From Bin80 sp965209015 (lineage in GTDB: Bacteria > Bacteroidota > Rhodothermia > Rhodothermales > Bin80), in NCBI GenBank assembly GCA_965209015.1, contig OZ242367.1:1426001-1490000 (forward strand): a stretch of DNA of 64,000 bases. Direction: 5' to 3'. Under the pieces are notes generated by a model. It had not been told where the DNA came from. It made no database searches and was given only the letters and a program-made list of their open reading frames with translations. Within the stretch, counting starts at the first letter, position 1, and each line of letters opens with the position of its first letter. The position numbers and the translations under genes are program-made. Shown here one piece after another: positions 28,695 through 39,800 of the stretch.

Positions 28695-29780
28695 ATGAAA
28701 TCTTTACGAAGACAATTGATGAATACCTCTAGGGTTTCGGTGAAGGCCTTTGATATGTTTTGTGGGATAGGAGGTCTCTCCCACGGGTTACGGATGGCCG
28801 GAATTCCGGTTGTAGCAGGGCTTGATCATGATTCAACCTGTCGGTATGCATACGAGGAGAATAGTAGGGCAAAATTTATCCATACTGATATCAGAGATTC
28901 AATTTATTCAGATATTTTCTCTTGTCTTGCGGGTGCCAAATATCGAATTCTTGTTGGATGTGCCCCGTGTCAGCCATTTTCTACCCATACGACCAAGATT
29001 GGTAATCATCGAAGAAGCGACTCTAGGTGGAATTTAATTAATGAATTTTTGAAGTTCATTGTTGATGGAAAGCCGGAGGTCGCTTCAATGGAGAATGTCC
29101 CTGCCCTAAGAAAAAAGGAGATTTATTACTCTTTCAAAGATACTCTGCGAAAGCTTGGCTATCACGTAAGCGATGGGATCGTTCATTGTGAATACTTCGG
29201 TGTACCACAAAGGCGCCGTCGCTTAGTCATGCTCGCCTCATTGTTGGATGATATATCCTTACCCGAGCGATTGCTAGATAAGCCGATTACGGTTAAAGAG
29301 TCCATTGGACACCTGAAATATCTCGTTAGTGGTACGGCTAGCTCAGATGACCCAGTTCATATTTGCAGTAAACTATCTCCCTTAAATCTCAGTCGAATTA
29401 GAGCCTCTGTGCCGGGGGGGACATGGGAAGATTGGCCAGAAAAACTATTGCCAGAGTGCTATAAAAAAAGTAGTGGCAAATCATACTCAAGCGTTTACGG
29501 GCGAATGAGTTGGGATAAGCCCGCACCAACATTGACCACTCAGTTTTACTCTTACGGAACAGGTCGTTTTGGTCACCCCGAGCAGGATCGCGCACTCAGT
29601 ATTCGGGAGGGTGCCATACTGCAATCATTTCCAGAAGATTATAAATTATCTCCTGTTGAAAAGCCCCTCGCCGTTTCGGTTGTCGGACGTCATATCGGTA
29701 ATGCTGTCCCCCCATTATTAGGTAATGCCATTGGCAAATCCATTATTAGCCATATAGAGAGATATGAGGATGCAGTATGA
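28695..29780 (+). CDS. DNA (cytosine-5-)-methyltransferase
   Basis: A 361-residue C5-cytosine methyltransferase. Motif I is FDMFCGIGGLSHGL, motif IV is GCAPCQPFSTH with catalytic Cys92, and motif VI is ENVPALRK. Motif VIII is QRRRRLVML, motif IX REGAILQSFPEDY and motif X GNAVPPLLGNAIG. A second ATG (codon 9) is an alternative start. The target-recognition region lies between VIII and IX; the recognition sequence cannot be read from it. The GHKL ATPase/nuclease gene starts inside its last codons (17-nt overlap), so the two are translationally coupled. Confidence 0.93.
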   Translation: MKSLRRQLMNTSRVSVKAFDMFCGIGGLSHGLRMAGIPVVAGLDHDSTCRYAYEENSRAKFIHTDIRDSIYSDIFSCLAGAKYRILVGCAPCQPFSTHTTKIGNHRRSDSRWNLINEFLKFIVDGKPEVASMENVPALRKKEIYYSFKDTLRKLGYHVSDGIVHCEYFGVPQRRRRLVMLASLLDDISLPERLLDKPITVKESIGHLKYLVSGTASSDDPVHICSKLSPLNLSRIRASVPGGTWEDWPEKLLPECYKKSSGKSYSSVYGRMSWDKPAPTLTTQFYSYGTGRFGHPEQDRALSIREGAILQSFPEDYKLSPVEKPLAVSVVGRHIGNAVPPLLGNAIGKSIISHIERYEDAV

Positions 29781-31731
29781 ATTAAAAATTGATTTAAATG
29801 CCTTAAATCATCTTGGAATCAATTTATACAGCAACGTTCCTGCGGTGCTGTCCGAACTTATTGCGAATGCGTGGGATGCCGATGCTAACAAGGTACATCT
29901 TGATATTCACCGAGATGTTGACAATACTCACATTATCGTGAGGGACGACGGATGTGGCATGGATGAAAATGATCTAAATGATAATTTTTTGACTGTTGGC
30001 TATCAAAGGCGAAAGACTCAGGAGAATGACCGCACTTCTAGTCTGAGTCGAAAAGTTATGGGGAGAAAAGGAATCGGTAAGCTTTCCGCTTTCTCTATCT
30101 CCGAACATGTTCAAATCTATACTCAGAAAAATGGTCAAACGATAGGAATAGAACTTGTCCTTGCGGATATCAAGCGAGATATTGAAAATGCCAAACCACA
30201 TCATCCGAAGCCGATTCATTCTATCCCTGAAAAATACATAGTCAAATCCCAAACGGGAACCATCATTGTTTTATCAAAACTCAAAAAGCGGATCCAATCA
30301 ACAATTTTCCAAAACCTACGGAAGCGCATCGCCCGAAGGTTCAATGTATGGTCAGACAATTTTCAAGTATTCATAGATGGAAAAGAGGTAGGAATTACAG
30401 ATAGAGATTATTTTGGTAGGCTTGAATATGCAATAATTTACGGTAATTATGAGCTATCATATTTTGATGATCTCAATGCGGAGAATCGTTTAACGAAGCG
30501 TGATCATACGGTTGATAGTGGAATGGGCTATAAAGTAAAGGGATGGATAGGTTTGGTCAAGAAGTCTAGTCTATTACAAGAAAGTGATGAAAATCTCAAC
30601 AAGCTCGCAATTCTAACTCGCGGGAAAATTGCATTAGAGGATATTCTTGAAACCTTCAGATTGGGAGGACTTTACACCAAATTTCTGATTGGCGAACTTG
30701 AAGCGAATTTTTTGGATCTAAGTGACAGAGAGGATATTGCTCTTTCCAGTAGGCAAGGTTTTATTGAAGAAGAAGGGCGATTTGTGGCTCTGCGTAAATT
30801 TGTGGGGCAAGAATTGAAGTTTCTGGAAGCAGAGCGTGCTAAATACAAGCGTGATGAAGGAGTTCAGAGGGCAGAGGAAATTCCTGAAATTAAAGCGTGG
30901 TTCAGAAAATTGAAAGGAGATACTCGCGAGTCAGCTACGAAGCTCTTCTCAAAAATCAACACAATAGTAATTGATGACGAACATCGGAAGACGCTCTATC
31001 AATACGGTGTTTTGGCCTTTGAGCATCTCCGTCACAAGGAAAAGTTAAACCAGTTGGATAAACTTGATATTCACCAGCTTGATTTAATCGTTCGTCTTTT
31101 CTCCGAATTGGATGATATAGAGGCCTCGTGGTATTACCAAATTACCCAAGGTCGCTTAGATGTTGTTCGGAAGCTGATCAATCATATTGAAGAGGATGCC
31201 TTTGAAAGAGTCATTCAAGAACACATTAGTTCACATCTTTGGTTACTTGACCCATCCTGGGATAGAGCAACCGAGGCCCCGCATATGGAAAAGAGGGTAA
31301 AGGCAGCATTTAATCAATTTCCTGAAAATAGAGAATTAAGAGAGGAGAGAGAGGGACGAATAGACATTATTTACAAAAAGTCTTCCGGTAAACATATAAT
31401 TATTGAGTTAAAACGAGCTAGCGTAAGAACGGATACACATACCTTACTTGGGCAAGTTGACAAATATAGAAATGCAGTTCAGCAGGAGGCCAATAAAGCG
31501 GGAGACAATGATGTGGTTGAGACAATTTGTTTGGTAGGACATGAGTTGAAAGACTGGGATACTCCCGCACGTAAAAAGGAATCAGAGTTGACTCTCAAGC
31601 CAAAAAATATCCGAGTAGTAACTTACAGCCAGTTAATTAATGATGCAGAGATCAGCTATCGTAACTATCTTGAAAAATCCAAAGAGAAAGGGGAAATTAA
31701 CAAGTTGCTGAATGCAATAGACCAGTATTAA
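29764..31731 (+). CDS. GHKL (MutL/MORC-like) ATPase fused to PD-(D/E)xK-like nuclease
   Basis: A 655-residue protein. The N-terminal GHKL ATPase has the N-box ELIANAWDADA (Glu31, Asn35, Asp38), G1 DDGCGM (62-66) and the lid GRKGIGKLSAF (100-110). A transducer-like domain and helical middle follow. The C-terminus holds a nuclease-like motif: Asp534 in GRIDIIY, then E-L-K at 548-550 in IIIELKRA. MutL/MORC-like GHKL proteins linked to restriction-modification genes are a described group. Coupled here to a cytosine methyltransferase, it is the likely ATP-dependent restriction half. A second in-frame ATG lies at 29770. Confidence 0.85.
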   Translation: MRMQYELKIDLNALNHLGINLYSNVPAVLSELIANAWDADANKVHLDIHRDVDNTHIIVRDDGCGMDENDLNDNFLTVGYQRRKTQENDRTSSLSRKVMGRKGIGKLSAFSISEHVQIYTQKNGQTIGIELVLADIKRDIENAKPHHPKPIHSIPEKYIVKSQTGTIIVLSKLKKRIQSTIFQNLRKRIARRFNVWSDNFQVFIDGKEVGITDRDYFGRLEYAIIYGNYELSYFDDLNAENRLTKRDHTVDSGMGYKVKGWIGLVKKSSLLQESDENLNKLAILTRGKIALEDILETFRLGGLYTKFLIGELEANFLDLSDREDIALSSRQGFIEEEGRFVALRKFVGQELKFLEAERAKYKRDEGVQRAEEIPEIKAWFRKLKGDTRESATKLFSKINTIVIDDEHRKTLYQYGVLAFEHLRHKEKLNQLDKLDIHQLDLIVRLFSELDDIEASWYYQITQGRLDVVRKLINHIEEDAFERVIQEHISSHLWLLDPSWDRATEAPHMEKRVKAAFNQFPENRELREEREGRIDIIYKKSSGKHIIIELKRASVRTDTHTLLGQVDKYRNAVQQEANKAGDNDVVETICLVGHELKDWDTPARKKESELTLKPKNIRVVTYSQLINDAEISYRNYLEKSKEKGEINKLLNAIDQY

Positions 31732-32066
31732 TCTTCAATATTGGATCATGTCAACATGAGTGAAGCTGTGATTCAAAGGATTGTGGTTGATGCTGCAGTG
31801 AATCTATTGACTCAGTGCGACTCGAGACAACCACCAACCACATCATCAGTCAACCTCAACCTAATAGATTGACTGATTCTGCTACTTGCAGAGCTCTTCA
31901 GCCCCAATTAATCCCGAATGATAGAAAGCCTGAATTGTATTGGGGTCGTATCAATTAAGTTGTCTTACTTCTAGCAGATACTGTTTCAGTTTTTCGTAAC
32001 TTATGAATCGGATTTCCAGTAGATATCCCTTCCAGCGGTCAACTACCAAATAAATCTCTCATTGAA
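31732..32066. other. intergenic region, nothing recognised
   Basis: There are 335 nt after the nuclease gene. I see no gene, terminator with a U-tract or repeat that I can support. The promoter of the following FG-GAP gene is presumably near the right end. Confidence 0.4.
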
Positions 32067-34009
32067 ATGCAAAAAATTACGTTACACCTGTCTTTACTCC
32101 TCTTCTTGGTCCCCTCCGTCGTCGCTCAGACGGTTGGCGAACCTGAAATGGGCACTGTGGACTTCGCATGGGAGCCAAGTCAGGAAGAAGATGTTGGTGC
32201 GTTCCTCGTATTCCCTGGCTCTCCCGCTTATGCACCTGGGCTCAATTCTGGTGCGAGAAGTATTGCAGGTCCAGTTGACTTAGATAATGATGGAAAGATG
32301 GAAGTCGTTCTATCTGATTATTCTGGGGGAGGACGTGCACATGTAATAGAAAATGTAGGCGTTGACACCTGGGAATTGATTTACTCCTCCCCCACATTAG
32401 CCGCTAATGTAGGAAGTGCAAATAATGCCCGAGGTATTGGAGCTGGTGACTTGGACGGGGATGGTTTTGGAGAAATTTACCTCTTTATTGGTAACGATTT
32501 ACCAGAGAGTAGCCCTGGAATTAGCCTTATTCCAGACCCACGCCTTGGGGCTCTTGAAGCGGATGGGGATAATAGCTTCAGCTTAACTAGAATAGCATTA
32601 TGGGATTTTGAGGGTGACCTTCCTGATAGGTTTCGTACTGAGCGGATGATTATTCAAGATGTGGATGGCGAGATATTGACGAGCTTCTCTTCGCAAATAA
32701 TGGGAGTCTCAACGAGTATGACAGTTGGTACGTTGTTACTGCTCAGGATATAGGTACCGATCTTGTAACTTGGAATATAGAAGCGAGATGGAGTAGTCGA
32801 TCCTCTGAAGAGTTTGATCCCATTGATCGTGGAGGTGGCAGTCCGTATGGAATTCTTCCGGCTGACTTGGATGGGGATGGTAGTCATGAGCTTGTACTGA
32901 CGTCTTGGAATATGCATAATTTTTCAAATATTGATATTTCCGGGGCCGATACGTATATGAGCCCTTCTGGTGAGCACGCATTTGCACGGGCAACCGAATC
33001 CGACCTTGTCGCATTGTTTGGATGCACTGCCGTAGATATGGATGGTAACAATGATGATGAAGTTTATTGTCCAATCCATAATACTGGCAGCATAGCTCTC
33101 CTAAATTATGAGGCTGGAGAAAATCCATTAGAGATTCGATTCACCAGAGATAGAACCTCCGACGATTTTAGCCTCAACAACATAGTCTCTCCAATCGTTG
33201 AAGACGCAATTGGTTGGGGAATTACGTCAGGCGATATTGATGGGGATGGAACTCCAGAACTGATTGGAACGGGGCCAGGTTATTCTGTAGATGATTTTGA
33301 GACAGGATCCCCACCAAAATGGGTGACAATCGTGGATTACAATAACGCGAATGATGGTGGAGTTGAAGATCCGAGTAGTTATAAAGTAAGGTACATTGAG
33401 TTCCCTACTCCTACCGAAACTCTCTTCAATACAGTTAATCGCGACAGTGCTGGCGTAATGACGACCTATTATGAAGGAGATGGTGGGGCGGCACATCAAT
33501 TTGCCTACCTCGGTGATGTAGATGGAGATGGTGCAAACGAAGTAGCCATGAGCTTCCAGGCCGTCCCGGATAGCGTATATATGATCAATGAGTTGTTTAA
33601 CCCCGCAGATTCAACCTTCAGTCGGGACACCACCGCCGCCGTTCCCAATCCACGACGAGCATTTTTGCGAGTGCTTTCTGGGGATGGAATCTCAACACGC
33701 ATTTCCGAAGATCGTATCATCGTTCCGCAAGATTTTGAACTACATCCGAATTATCCGAACCCATTTAACCCCTCAACGACATTCTCATTTACCTTGCCAC
33801 TGGACAAGCGCGTCAGTGTTAAGGTGTATGACATGACAGGGCGCTTAATCAGAACCCTCATCAATGATGAACAATTTGCCAAGGGTACTCATACAGTCAA
33901 TTGGAATGGGCTTACAGAGAGTGGAATGTCTGTTGCAAGTGGACAGTACCTGTATACCTTGGAGTGGGGACAGTTCAGACATGCACGACGTATGGTGCTC
34001 TTGAAGTAA
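32067..34009 (+). pseudogene. FG-GAP/T9SS protein (copy B), frameshifted
   Basis: This paralogue of the 25935 gene is broken by one missing base near 32671. The first frame (from ATG 32067, signal peptide ITLHLSLLLFLVPSVVAQ) runs correctly to IIQDVDG, then reads out of frame to a stop at 32753. From about 32672 a shifted frame resumes the homology without loss (DIDELLFANNGSLNEYDSWY) and continues to the T9SS domain (NYPNPFNPSTTFSFTLPL to RRMVLLK) at 34009. With one base restored it would be about 647 residues. The pattern fits a recent frameshift, a slippery phase-variation-like event or a consensus error; there is no long homopolymer at the site. Confidence 0.82.
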
Positions 34010-34103
34010 GTTCCCTTCCCATGAAAAATAGTTTGGCTGTATCACTTGATCGTCACTCCAGATCTGTCCAAAGAAGAGCATCCTTGGAAGGATAGGGTCA
34101 TAA

Positions 34104-36851
34104 ATGCGTCATCTTCTATTGCTTCTTGTCGTAAGTTGCCTATGGAGTGGATCTGTTTATGGACAGGGGAAGATTGCTGGACATATAGATGATGCTGATA
34201 CGGGGGAAGAACTCATTGGCGTTGCTGTACTCATTGAAGGCACTGGGCGTGGTACCACGACCGATCTGGAAGGGAATTACGTTCTTCTCAATCTGCGCCC
34301 AGGCTCGTACTCATTAGTCTATTCTTATATCGGCTATCAGGGACAGCGCGTCACAGATATTCAGGTCACTAGTGGTCAAACGACACGAATAGATATTGAG
34401 TTGAGTCAGACCGTCATTGAGGGTGATGAATTAATCGTTCAGGCGGAGCGTCCTCTCGTTCAAAAGGATCTAACCGCATCTAAAAAAACCATTATTGCAG
34501 AAGAGATTGAGGCTCTTCCTGTCGAAACTCTCTTTGGTGTCCTTGCAACGACTGCGGGTGTTACCACCGGAGCCGGTGGAGAATTACATGTTCGCGGAGG
34601 ACGCAGTAATGAGATATCCTATTTGGTTGATGGTCTCGCCGTAAGCAACCCGTTCAATACCAACGGAATTAACACCCGTGTGGCAATTGACGCGATTGAA
34701 GAACTTTCCGTGATTTCGGGGGCTTTCAATGCAGAATATGGCAAAGCCATGTCCGCGGTGGTTAATCTCGTGACGAAGGAAGGAAGCGAGCAGTTGGAAG
34801 GATCCATCACTGCTTACGGAGGCGATTACCTAACGCGCAACCATGAACTGTTTCTTTTGCCTGAGGGTCTCAGCCTCAACTCCACAATCTTAGAAGCTTC
34901 CTTGAGTGGCCCGATTCCAATCGGCCCAAGAGTCAGGTTTTTGGTTTCGGGTAGATATGACAATCATAGTGGTCATCTGTATGGAATTCGACAACACTTA
35001 CCCAGTGACTCGGCAAATTTCAATAGCAATCCCTGGTACTATGAAATCCAGGGGAATCCATGGTGGGAGTACGTAGACAGCACCATCACACTTCCAGACG
35101 GATCAGAGGTTGGGGGGCAGGGGCTTACGCTACCCAATGAGCGCGTTGCAATGAATCCGAGTGATCGATTTAATGTGCTTTCAAAACTTACGGCCAGACT
35201 CACCAACAATACTCAACTAGAGTACTCCTTTTTAATTGATAACAGCGAGGCAAAAGGGTTCAGTTTTGGATACAGGTATAATCCAGATGGAGTCGCAAGT
35301 AATCGGCGTCGGAATCAGAATCACAGTCTTCATTATACCCATACACTGAATCCGCGCACATTTTATACCGTCAAGCTTTCTTGGGCCAAGGCATCCTATC
35401 AGTATTTCCTGTATGAAGATCCTTCTGATCCACGCTATGTTAAGGATATTGGGGGGATTGGTGGTGGGAATGTTACGGGTTTTCCGGGGAATAATTACCT
35501 CTTTGGCGGAAATCAAAAATCGCATATTTATGAGAACTCTGAATCACTTCGAGGCAAGGCAGACTTTACCCGCCAATTTGGGATCACACACGAGGTAAAA
35601 GTCGGGGTTGAAGTTCAGCAGCATAGTCTGAGCCGCCAGAATTTCATTGTTCTTTATGATGGTAACCAATATCCAGAACCAACCGTTGAGCCAGTTGATA
35701 ACCCGTCTCATGACCGTTACGAGGATCAGAACGTACTTGAATTGAGTGCATATGCTCAAGACAAGTTGGAGTTTGACAACTTCATCATAAATGCAGGATT
35801 ACGGTTTGAGCGATTTCAGCCTAATGGTACGTATATCCCAGACCTATTTAACCCCCTAGGGGAGTTAGCTGATGCATCCACCAAGAACCTGTTCTTGCCC
35901 CGACTTGGGGTATCATTCCCTATCACCGAACGTGGGATTATCCATTTTTCCTATGGGCATTTTGCACAAATGCCTTCATTACGCAATTTATTCATCAATC
36001 CAGAATTTGAATTTCCCAAGGGAAGTGCTCCAACCTTTGGGAATACTAACTTACGACCAGAGAGAACCGTGCAGTATGAATTTGGCGTACAGCAACAACT
36101 CGGAGAGTTACTGGCTGTTCACGTAACGGGATACTTTAAAAATATTCGGGATTACATGGCGCTTCAGCTGGTACGTCATTCAACTATCGCTGGTGAGGAT
36201 CTTTACAATATTTATCTCAACAAGGCGTATGCCAATGTTACTGGGCTCACGGTTTCATTTACCAAGCGCAGGGCGCGAGATGGATTTTTGTCTGCTACAC
36301 TGGATTATACTTTCCAGATCGCGGAAGGGAGCGATGACGATGCAAACAGATTTTTCTTCAATCGGTTGTCAGGGCGAGAAAATGAACTCGAGATAGTCCC
36401 ACTCACGTTTGATCAGCGCCATGTGATTTCCTCTACAGTCACACTGTCGCGTTCTCGGCGAATGGGACTTTCGTTCAATGGTCAGTTCTCTACGGGCTAT
36501 CCGTATTCTCCTCTAATTCTGGATCAAAATGTTGACCTACCGACGCGCAGTGGACGGAAGCCTGCCAAGTTGAACTTGGATGTTCACCTGTTCAGAGAAT
36601 TTAAGGTGATAAATGTGCCGATCCGTGCCTTTGTAAAAGTATTCAATATATTGGACCGTTTGAACGAAAACTTTGTGTTTAACGATACCGGTCGAGCAAC
36701 CTATTCGCTCTCAGCTCAGCGGAATTTGCATGCCACTTGGGAGCCAAATTATCATCTTCCTGGTGTTCACACCCTTGAAGAATATGATACTCGACCGCAC
36801 TGGTATTCCTCACCACGCCAGGTCCGTGTTGGCTTAACTGTTTCTTTTTAA
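34104..36851 (+). CDS. TonB-dependent receptor with CarboxypepD-like N-domain
   Basis: A 915-residue outer membrane protein with the signal peptide MRHLLLLLVVSCLWSGSVYG. A carboxypeptidase-regulatory-like domain (KIAGHIDDADTGEELIGVAV to about residue 105) precedes the plug (ELHVRGGRSNEISYLVDGLA, SGAFNAEYGKAMSAVVN). A large barrel ends VRVGLTVSF. This is a SusC-like architecture but without a SusD partner nearby. The stop overlaps the next start by one base, making it the first gene of a four-gene operon with a T9SS cargo, a PorV-like protein and an amidase. Confidence 0.9.
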   Translation: MRHLLLLLVVSCLWSGSVYGQGKIAGHIDDADTGEELIGVAVLIEGTGRGTTTDLEGNYVLLNLRPGSYSLVYSYIGYQGQRVTDIQVTSGQTTRIDIELSQTVIEGDELIVQAERPLVQKDLTASKKTIIAEEIEALPVETLFGVLATTAGVTTGAGGELHVRGGRSNEISYLVDGLAVSNPFNTNGINTRVAIDAIEELSVISGAFNAEYGKAMSAVVNLVTKEGSEQLEGSITAYGGDYLTRNHELFLLPEGLSLNSTILEASLSGPIPIGPRVRFLVSGRYDNHSGHLYGIRQHLPSDSANFNSNPWYYEIQGNPWWEYVDSTITLPDGSEVGGQGLTLPNERVAMNPSDRFNVLSKLTARLTNNTQLEYSFLIDNSEAKGFSFGYRYNPDGVASNRRRNQNHSLHYTHTLNPRTFYTVKLSWAKASYQYFLYEDPSDPRYVKDIGGIGGGNVTGFPGNNYLFGGNQKSHIYENSESLRGKADFTRQFGITHEVKVGVEVQQHSLSRQNFIVLYDGNQYPEPTVEPVDNPSHDRYEDQNVLELSAYAQDKLEFDNFIINAGLRFERFQPNGTYIPDLFNPLGELADASTKNLFLPRLGVSFPITERGIIHFSYGHFAQMPSLRNLFINPEFEFPKGSAPTFGNTNLRPERTVQYEFGVQQQLGELLAVHVTGYFKNIRDYMALQLVRHSTIAGEDLYNIYLNKAYANVTGLTVSFTKRRARDGFLSATLDYTFQIAEGSDDDANRFFFNRLSGRENELEIVPLTFDQRHVISSTVTLSRSRRMGLSFNGQFSTGYPYSPLILDQNVDLPTRSGRKPAKLNLDVHLFREFKVINVPIRAFVKVFNILDRLNENFVFNDTGRATYSLSAQRNLHATWEPNYHLPGVHTLEEYDTRPHWYSSPRQVRVGLTVSF

Positions 36852-39800
36852 TGGTTCTCAGATTCAGGGTTTCTTTGGTTTTGGTCTTTTTTCTGGTCTC
36901 TTTTCAGGTAAAGGCGCAGCAAAGTAAACTTGAACGTTTAAGAGGCTGGGATCAACATGAAGTCAATGCATGGCTTACCAGTCTGGGGAAGATTCCCTTT
37001 CGTAAAGGTGCAAATCAGGATTGTGAAGAAGGGATTACGAATCGCCGGGATGTTATTTTGAATGGGAATAGGATTACGACTCAAATCTTCAACTTTGGGT
37101 CCATCTCGGCACCGGGGAACACGATTACAGATATTGTCTGGAATGGACTCGGGTATGGGTATGAATTTGGTCCTTTCGTCGCCGCCGAAGTCGTGGACAC
37201 GTATCGTGAGGACGGCCGTGCCCGTGATCCCCAGAGTGTTCCTTTGGAAGATGAGAATGGTATTCCGGTTCTTGATGAAGCGGGGAATCAAGTGTATGTC
37301 ATGCGGATTGTTTCCGATGGTCTAGTTTCTAATGGAGGGGAAATCTCGCCAGATGGGTCCACTTTTTGGGGCTGGCAACCTATTTCTTGTGCGGAACCGG
37401 TTGGTAGCTTTGGAGGATTACAAGTCGTCAATCCCCAGTCAATCAGGATTCCTACGAATGATGATTCGGATGGCGATTTGGATGGGAAACCGGACTCATG
37501 GCCGGAAGCTTGGTACAATGAAACGTTGGAGCAATACCTTTGGCCTGGCGCTCTACGGCAGGGTGCATCCAATGCGGATAAGGAGACAATCTACTTTATG
37601 AATGATTACAACAATAGTGAGTTCAGCTATTGGCCGTTTCCCAGTGACAGTACGAAGCGGGGGCTTGGGCTGGAAGTAGAGGTCCGACTTTATCAATGGG
37701 CAAACCCTCTTGCGGAGGATGTGATTTTTCTGATCTACAAGATCACGAATAAAAGTGAAAAAGATTTGGATAAAGTAATCTTTGGAATGTGGGGGGATCC
37801 CCATGTCGGAGGCCCGAATGACTGGCCCGATGACTGGGCATTCTATGATGAAAATCTCAATATGGTTTTCGCATGGGATGATGACGGTCGCAGCGATATT
37901 GCAGGTCGGGTTCCTGGATATTTTGGATATAAATTCTTGGAGAGTCCAGGAGTTGATGACGACGGGATTGACAATGATGACGACGGCTTAGTGGATGAGT
38001 CATGGACAGATGGGATCGATAATGATGGAGACTGGAATCCAGAGTTTGATGATGTAGGTATAGATGGCATTCCAGGAACTGGAGATTTTGGTGAGGGAGA
38101 TGGTATCCCCACTTCAGGGGATCAGTTTGACATTACCAAGCCGGGCGAACCCAACTTCGAATTCACCGATATTGATGAGAGTGATCAGTTCGGGCTCACC
38201 TCGTTCGCTTCTCCTCCTTTTGCAGGAAATCGCGTTGACAATGATGAACGTGTTTGGAGTTTTGTCCAACCTGGACGATTTGATGTTGTACCGACTTCTC
38301 CTGGAGACTATGTGTTTTTGTATGGATCAGGTTCATTCCGCCTTCGTGCTGGCGCTACCAAACGGTTTTCTATTGCCCTGATCGTTGGACAGAATCGAGA
38401 GGATCTACGTCTGAATGCAAACACAGCCCAGCAAATCTATGATGTTGGATATGTGTTTGCTAGGCCTCCGCAGAAGCCGAATTTACGGGCAGTTCCAGGA
38501 GATAAGCGGGTCACATTGTATTGGGATGATGAGGCCGAGCACTCCGTAGATCCATTAACCAGAGAAGAAGACTTTGAGGGCTATGTAATCTATCGTTCAA
38601 CAGATCACGAATTTTCCGACCAACAGACCATCACAGATATCAATGGAAGTAAATTTTTGTTTACTCCGCTGAAGACTTCTCTGGGCGTGGATGCGAGGTT
38701 TGATCTGGATAATGGCCTGAATGGTCCAAGTCTCATTCCATTTCCAGGGCGAGGTGTTACCTACGATCTTGGGGAGGATACTGGACTATTTCATACCTTC
38801 GTTGATTCAAACAATGTGGTCAACGGACAGACATATTATTATGCCTTAGCCGCCTACGACCATGGGTTTGCAGGCGCAGCCGGAGATGCATTTGCAAATG
38901 GAATTCCACCGAGCGAAACAAGCAAGACGATCACCTATGACCCGACCACAGATCAATATATTTTCGATGTGAACACAATTTCCGTTGTGCCCGGGCCAAG
39001 AGTGGCTGGATATGTACCTGCATCTGCACTTGATCCCTCTGGGTTGACTCACAGTAGGGGGCATGCAACGGGCTCCATTATCATTAATGTAGTGGATGAT
39101 TTAGCAGTCCGGGATCAACAAACCTATAGAATTGAATTTGATGATACGGATGAGGGGGTTGCATATTCCGTAATCAATGAAGGTCCGGTCAGCGTAACGC
39201 TTCAAGTTGCTCCCGGAAAAAGTCAGAATATTCGTTACCAGAATATTATAGAGAGTTCTCTTGAGCTTCAAACTTCGGAAGGCAGGCTACTCACTCAGGG
39301 CATAGATTATTTTATGGATGGTAGTACTGGTGCCATCAATGTATTTGAGAGTGCTACTGTGGATGCTGGTGAAGAACTCAGGGCTACGTTTCAGTATGCT
39401 CCATTGTTCAAGAGTACGCTTCTTCAGGGTGAGGAAGGAAATATCGTATTTGAAGGGCTTCATATATTTGTGCAGGATGATCCGCTGGAATTTGATGTCG
39501 CATCTTCTGGATGGACAGGAGGAAGTGCGAATATTCCGTTTCGATTCCAACGAGCAAGTACAGGTCCCGGACGAATGACGCAACCATTTGATTATGAAAT
39601 CAGATTTTCAGACTCTCCAATTGCGACTGGCTTCAGCAATAATATTCCAATCCCCTTTGAGGTTTTTAATGTTACCCAAGCGAATCGTCCAATTGAAGTA
39701 TTCGTCCCCGATGTTAACCGCAATGGATCATGGGAAGTAACGGAACGAATCGTATTTCTGGAGCAGATAAATGATGGACTAACAGCAACTTGGGAAGTTC

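Noticed and set aside
29764..31731. GHKL protein as a MutL mismatch-repair or Hsp90 protein
   Set aside because: The C-terminal ExK nuclease motif and overlap with a methyltransferase fit the MORC-like R-M group better, and MutL/HtpG conserved blocks beyond the ATPase are missing.
32867..34009. Second half of FG-GAP copy B as a separate gene
   Set aside because: It lacks a signal peptide and start context, and continues the homology of the first half after a one-base frameshift.
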